A DNA stretch of 64,000 nucleotides from positions 809,656 through 873,655 of the forward strand of contig CAXAMN010021995.1 of NCBI GenBank assembly GCA_963970005.1, given 5' to 3'. Shown piece by piece: positions 59,021-64,000 of the stretch (the first letter of the stretch is position 1; each line of letters starts with the position of its first letter). The translations under genes were made by a program, and so were the position numbers. This DNA is from Durusdinium trenchii. Taxonomy: Eukaryota; Sar; Dinophyceae; Suessiales; Symbiodiniaceae. The notes below the pieces were generated by a model. That model had not been told where the DNA came from. It saw only the letters and a list, made by a program, of their open reading frames with translations, and did not search any database.

Positions 59021-59517
59021 TCTGAACGGCTGATCCGGCTCAACCATCTGTTAGGGGTTCTATCTGATCCGTCTTGAACTCCAAACGCAACTCAGCACAG
59101 GGATGTGTTCTTCATTCAGGACGGGCTGCTCCACACCACCAAGCGGCACGAATACAAAATGTCTACGTGAGAAAGAACAGCTTTGTCCCAAAACATACCA
59201 AGCACACGGGACGTGCAGAAGAATGGATGCAATACACACAAAAAGTTGGAGGGTGTCCATGGTTTACCTGTTCTACTAGTCTACTACTCCCTGTCCAGCT
59301 TTACCAACAAACCCTACGCACCCAAACCCCAATGTGTATGATCTCAAGGGACACCTACTTGTGTATAAATCCAAAATACCGGGGGTTGTTCTTAAGACAT
59401 CAGGTACCCGTACTAAACCTGTATTGGTTTGGAAAACCTCGGGTTTCCTGCAGACACCCTGTTTATTTCATCGAACCTCTATATATATATACTTATATAC
59501 AATATTAAATTTGAAGG

Positions 59518-60369
59518 GTTTGGGTGCATAGGGAAGGTTGCCAAGGCACCGCCTCCGCCGTCTCCTCTATTCTTCGTCGCTTGGCGCCCTCCGAGCTGCC
59601 GTCGACCGCTGCCGTCGCCGACGGTTGGAGCGGCTCTAATCCAAACATCGTCAAGGCAGCTTAGAACTTCTTGAACCTGAAACAAACGATTGCTTGCTCA
59701 AAAAGTGGCTTGCAATCTGTTTATTCCTTGACATGTTGAGGACCTTAACTGCCAAGGGCTGGAACAAGCAAAAGAAAGAAACTGAAAAATAGAAAACATG
59801 TAACCTCTTTCTGATGGTTCTTTGGGTCCTTCGCATTGAAACAAGTTTATCAAAGCAATGATATGCTTTAGCAATATATACAAGTACCATACTACAGCAT
59901 CATACTACATACGATCACGCGCGCTCGAGAGTCCATGGGAAACGTAGATCATACTACATACCATATATCAAGAGACCCGTGCCAATTGCTGGTAAGGGGT
60001 GTGTATGAACCACCCCAAACGCCATCCAAACACGACCACTTGGGGTATCGTGGGGCATTCGTGCAAGACGTTCCCCCCGGATATCCCAGGTGTGTCTCAT
60101 AGCCTGTACGGTTGAGGAACTTGGATCACATCCCACCTCTCTTCACCGTTCTCATCACTACCCAACACCGATGGTGGTGTTCCATGACTTCTTGGGGCGT
60201 CGATGAAGCAGGAATGTCCTTCCTGCGACCAAAGACTGTAAGGACACCATCCAAAATGTAGTATTACTTTTTCAAGGAACACGAGGTGACCTGGTTCCGA
60301 ACCGCCCGCGCGCGCCCACGCCCAGCCCAGCCCATTCGTGCGTCCCGATTTTTGCGTCCAGGGTTGGAT
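59518..60369 (-). CDS. Two probable exons of an unrecognised gene
   Basis: Exon 60369-60291 (PTLDAKIGTHEWAGLGVGAR, then GRFGT) has an AACAG acceptor and a GTCACC donor, with split codons at both ends. Exon from 59635 reads EPLQPSATAAVDGSSEGAKR, then RRIEETAEAVPW, with a basic cluster that could be a nuclear signal; the frame ends in TAA near 59510, so it may be a last exon or run into an intron. Confidence 0.5.
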
Positions 60370-60659
60370 CTGTTTTGGTCTGTCCGATCAGCTTTGCTTC
60401 TCGGATCGTTCTATTTTTCGGGCGTTGTGGGTGGTGCCGGGCCGAAGTCCAAATCACGCAACCGTGGACCTACTAGAAAAATACTTAACTGAACAGGGTC
60501 GTGATTAGGGTTGTTGGTAGCTAGAGCAGCAACCCAAAATCAAGAGAGGCATTGAGAGGCCATTCCATAGGTGCCAAAATGAAAACGTCAAGCATCATGA
60601 CCTCTACGCCGCTTGTCTGCATTCCTTCACTGACAGGGGGGTGTTCAGAATTCCTTCAC

Positions 60660-60687
60660 TGACTGGTGCGACGGGTCGCACCAGTCA
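60660..60687. repeat. Perfect 13-bp inverted repeat with a 2-base centre
   Basis: TGACTGGTGCGAC and GTCGCACCAGTCA flank GG. An ATTCCTTCACTGA direct repeat sits just to the left (near 60630 and 60651). Confidence 0.85.
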
Positions 60688-61191
60688 CTCCAGACCGGCA
60701 CTGGCATCGCCCAACGCGTTACGCTGCAACGTGTGACGCATCGTTACGTCGTAGCTCCTGTGAGGAGCGAGCTATCCTGGGAGCCTAAAACTCGTTTTGG
60801 TGAATTTGGTCAACCTCCTTTGACATGTCCAATCTTGGACCCTCCAGCATGGTCCGATTTTCCAGGTCACCGATCTCAATGCGGTCATGGACGACGTCCA
60901 TGATATCTGCAAGGTATTGAGTCAATAAAAGAAAGTGTCTTTGCCATGTTCTGCCTTTTACCAAACCCAAACCTGAGTGACCTTGCATAGCAGGGTTCTG
61001 GACCCTCCAAACCCTTTCCATTGGTTCGGGTCCGGATTCTTGGGGTAATGACTTAGTTGGACAACAAAAGGACATCCAAGTAACCCTGTAAGAAGGGTCC
61101 TGATACTTGAAGAACTTGATGACATTTGAGGCATGGTATCATCAAGTGCTTTAAGATGCTTTAAGAAGTGGTTCTTTGCTTCGATCAACCT

Positions 61192-61482
61192 TCAGCTCCC
61201 TGGTGTAAGTTCTCCCGACGACGCGTCGGCAGCTTCAAGCGAACAAAAAACGGCGCCAAAGCGGCACTGCAATGCAAATTGTGGGTCCTCTTGACACCTT
61301 GAAACCTGGGGTCTTCTAGAGTCACGTCGTGTAACTGACAAACCATAAGATCCTGTATCACCAAGCATGGATGAACACGGTATACATTGGCCAGGCTGAG
61401 CTGAGCATGCATCCAAGAATTGCATCAATTTGTGCATTTGTCGGTCATATGTTTCGAAGCCGTTCGAAGCAAACTGCGGCAT
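61192..61482 (-). other. Coding-like open frame
   Basis: The minus frame reads ETYDRQMHKLMQFLDACSAQ, then FALQCRFGAVFCSLEAADAS. A second minus frame near the low end (ALAPFFVRLKLPTRRR) competes. It probably contains one exon below a TTGCAG acceptor near 61273. Confidence 0.4.
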
Positions 61483-61619
61483 GCCGCCTTCAGGTTTTCA
61501 ACATGTTTGTTGTTACACACTGGCCCTTGCCGAACTGGTTGAACAGGATCACAGTGGGCCCATTTCGGTTTGCATTTCGAGGTGCATGTTCAGATATGAC
61601 CACCGAACATGAACAGAAT

Positions 61620-62340
61620 AGACAGAGATGAGAAGATACGCTTTGCTCGCATTCTCGCCGGGGTCTCGACCGCCCGGCCGGCTGCTTGGGAGTTCACGTT
61701 CGGCAGCGCTGAGTCTTAATTAGCTTTTTTCATGTGGACCTCTCACATGTGTTCGGGTACATGGCAGAATGCCTTGTATACCAGTCGTGACCGCATCGAC
61801 GCGTCGGGAAGAACAGAATAGACAAAGAATACGCATCGGATTCCACCTTCACCACCCTCCAGTCCCAACCTAAGCATTGGATTAGGATGGTGTTGGACAA
61901 CTTTGCTTGTTTTCCGCTGAGATTTTGATTCTTGAGGGGTGGCTGGTTACTGCATCAGTTGCACTATAGAAATCAGCGGATAAGTGATGATAAGTGTTGG
62001 GGAGGTTTTAAACAAAAAAACAATAACTATATATATGATACTACATGCATAAAGCGCATAAATGAATGCATCTGATAAATGTATCTGACAAATGAAACAT
62101 GCTATTAATTGAACAATGCAATGCATCCGAGAATACATCTGAATCCCTCCCCTGTTCCGGTTTGAAATAGGCGGGCTGTTATTTAAAGTGAATGCAGTGT
62201 AATGCAATCCTTTTCGACTAGCAAAAGGCAGCAAACCGGCGCACAAACATACATTACATAATAAACACAAAAGATAAACATCAAAAAACACATATGTCCA
62301 TATGATGTCCAAACAAACATCTCAAATGCAAAAATCGACA
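61620..62340. other. Stretch without a supported gene
   Basis: AT-rich, especially after 61950. No exon, RNA gene or clear repeat was recognised. Confidence 0.4.
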
Positions 62341-62382
62341 TATGTCCGTGCTTCTTTTGGTCTGCGCACGTCAGCGCTGTAC

Positions 62383-63072
62383 CCGCAACTCGATCGACCC
62401 CTTAAACTTGCCCGAACTGGAGGCCGGTCGTGACGCAACGGCGACCGTCACCCGTCCATTTGACGGCCCAGAGAGCCGATTCTGCGAGACAAGCCTGTGG
62501 GTATGGCTCCAAATTGGGCAAAACATTGCCCTCAAAAAGCAACCTCAGTCTACTTGGGGGCTTCCCCAAACGTTGGTCCTAGTCCTTGTTCAATGAAGAA
62601 ATTGTATAGGCTACTTGGTGGGTATACACATCAGCAAAGCCTGGATTTGTGGGAAATACAGATATATACAAATTTAATCAAATACCATGGTTTCAAAAAA
62701 AACTGACCAATCTTTGGGTTGCTTCAATAAAAAACGGCTTTTTCTTGATAGATCGTTGGATTGAAGCATCTTCAGACCTGGGAGCCGGTGTCCGGAACCC
62801 GGTGTCCGTTCCGGAGCGTTGTTTTGGAATCAAAAGGCCAAGAAGGATGGTGGACATTGGACAATGCAAACTGGACATGAACCAAAACTTGTTCATGTCC
62901 AGTTTGCACTTGCCTAGGTTATTGAACAAGCGATGTCTAGATTATGGCAATCTTCAAAGAAGGGCATCTTTCTTCAAGGGCTCCTTTCAACGGCCCTGTC
63001 AGACATGGCCCGTTGAATGGTCGTTCTGCGGTCGTTCTGCGTGATCGGACGACCGAAGGTCCAGTTGTAGAC
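62383..63072 (-). CDS. Two probable exons of an unrecognised gene
   Basis: Exon 62481-62383 is 33 codons, in phase 0 at both ends (CTCGCAG acceptor, GTACAG donor), and reads GRVTVAVASRPASSSGKFKG, then SIELR. Exon from 63072 (GACCAG acceptor) reads VYNWTFGRPITQNDRRTTIQ, then RAMSD, to about 62995; a second minus frame there is also open. A hairpin (62865-62908) lies in the sequence between. No family is recognised. Confidence 0.55.
62865..62908. repeat. Perfect 18-bp hairpin with an 8-base loop
   Basis: TGCAAACTGGACATGAAC pairs exactly with GTTCATGTCCAGTTTGCA. The size would suit a small MITE remnant or a short RNA hairpin. No second copy is seen. Confidence 0.9.
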
Positions 63073-63366
63073 CTGGTCATCTCCAAGTCACCCGCGTTTT
63101 CGAGATGTTGGGGGGGCCCCTGACGGAAGCATGGACGACCCCACCTGGATTCCATACATGACATCAAGTTGAGTTGAATCTGGTCTTCTTTTGGCCAGAA
63201 TGCTTTGGGGAGAAGTGAACAAATCCGCGTGTGGTGGTGATGCCTTGGGCCAAGCTTTCATGGTCGGACGTTGCTCATGTCCGGAAGGCCCGGGCGCTGC
63301 GAATTGGAGCCGCTATATCTGGCGCAAATCTAAATTGGCGCAAGGCAAGATGAAGAGCCCTTTGCA

Positions 63367-63420
63367 AACTAGTACAGTAGCAATGCACTTGTTACTAGTT
63401 CTTGCTACTAGTAGTAATGC
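63367..63420. repeat. Copy of the dispersed CTAGT-rich repeat
   Basis: Contains ACTAGTACAGTAGCAATG and TTGTTACTAGTTCTTGCTAC, then TAGTAGTAATG. It matches the other copies in both orientations. Confidence 0.65.
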
Positions 63421-63571
63421 CCGTAGCCCATCTCAGCCCTTGGATCCTTGAAAGTAATCCACAAATACTCTACTATACGCTACTCAAAGGGCCGGCACTT
63501 TCGGGTTCAACAAAAATTCCCCCGCGCCGCGTTTCTTCATCTTCTTGGCCTAGCATATACAGTATAGGTTT

Positions 63572-63811
63572 TCAAAAATCATAAAAAAAAAAATCAATCG
63601 CCGCTTTCTTCGCTCCCAAACACCTTCCTTCGAGGTGCAGGAACTTTCGCTCCCAAAGGTCATCGGCGTGCGATTGAGCAGTCATGTTCTGCGATTCCAC
63701 GCCTGGAGGTGCACGTGGAGATACGTGGAGTGTGCCATTTTCGCGTGCAGAACTGCCAAAGTCAGTCCAAGGAAGCCACGAACTGCAAATCATCAATGTC
63801 ATGAACTGCAA
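63572..63811 (-). other. Coding-like open frame at the window end
   Basis: The minus frame reads SSARENGTLHVSPRAPPGVE, then HADDLWERKFLHLEGRCLGA. Plus frames are also open. It probably holds an exon of a gene running in from the right. Confidence 0.4.
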
Positions 63812-64000
63812 GAGTCTACCATACTCAATGATGTCACCTGCTCGGAAGAGGATCAGAAGGCACCATCTGGGCAGCGTTCAAAGGGCGTTCAATCTCGATG
63901 TTCCGAACTCAGGACGCATTTTTGGAGAGTACACATTCGGATGAGGAAAAAAACTGCTTAGATGTTCCCAAATCACTGAAACGCCTTCGGCTTCACAGGA

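Noticed and set aside
1..64000. CRISPR arrays, prokaryotic operons, rRNA genes
   Set aside because: No regular short repeats with unique spacers, no ribosome-binding-site-led gene runs and no rRNA sequence were seen; the window is eukaryotic.

Overview
The window looks like nuclear DNA of a dinoflagellate, most likely a symbiodiniacean-type genome. The reasons are: genes broken into many very short exons; introns that mostly end AG followed by G in the exon; mixed donors (mostly GT with weak context, one clear GC); expanded pentatricopeptide (PPR) and other helical-repeat RNA-binding proteins; a Copia-type retroelement; simple repeats between genes; and almost all recognisable coding sequence on one strand. 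Exon assignments come from reading frame, splice-site phase and recalled family sequence; no search was run.

Layout. Position 1 to 946 (+) is the 3' end of a Copia-like pol gene (reverse transcriptase tail and RNase H). All other convincing coding sequence is on the minus strand, so transcription runs from high to low coordinates. 63.8 to 55.0 kb holds scattered exons of one or more unrecognised genes. 53.3 to 52.0 kb holds an open frame and an intron-poor tandem zinc-ribbon-like gene with one in-frame TGA. 51.96 to 49.7 kb is a GC-rich composite repeat array with a 100-N assembly gap. 49.3 to 44.9 kb is an unrecognised multi-exon gene with a clear last exon. 44.4 to 38.2 kb has further exons ending in another clear last exon. 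34.9 to 25.9 kb is a PPR gene.

25.4 to 2.5 kb is the best-supported gene: Pelota/Dom34, a ribosome-rescue factor, in 14 phase-compatible exons. Its exons fall in two clusters, 25433 to 24659 and 8516 to 2514, separated by a 16-kb intron. That intron holds, on the same strand, exons of a second gene with FASTK/RAP- or OPR-like helical repeats (23.6 to at least 18.3 kb) and more exons down to 11.4 kb. This is either a nested gene or two loci interleaved by rearrangement or misassembly. The first roughly 93 residues and the last exon of Pelota were not found.

Functionally, Pelota acts on stalled cytosolic ribosomes, while PPR and FASTK/RAP-like proteins usually act on organelle RNA. The neighbours share a theme of RNA and translation, but dinoflagellate gene arrays are generally not organised by pathway, so no operon-like link is implied. 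Between the exons lie TA tracts, minisatellites, a dispersed CTAGT-rich repeat, an A-rich asymmetric tract, a CT-rich tract and several perfect or near-perfect hairpins. Most long open frames other than those named are at chance length or are antisense shadows of real short exons.
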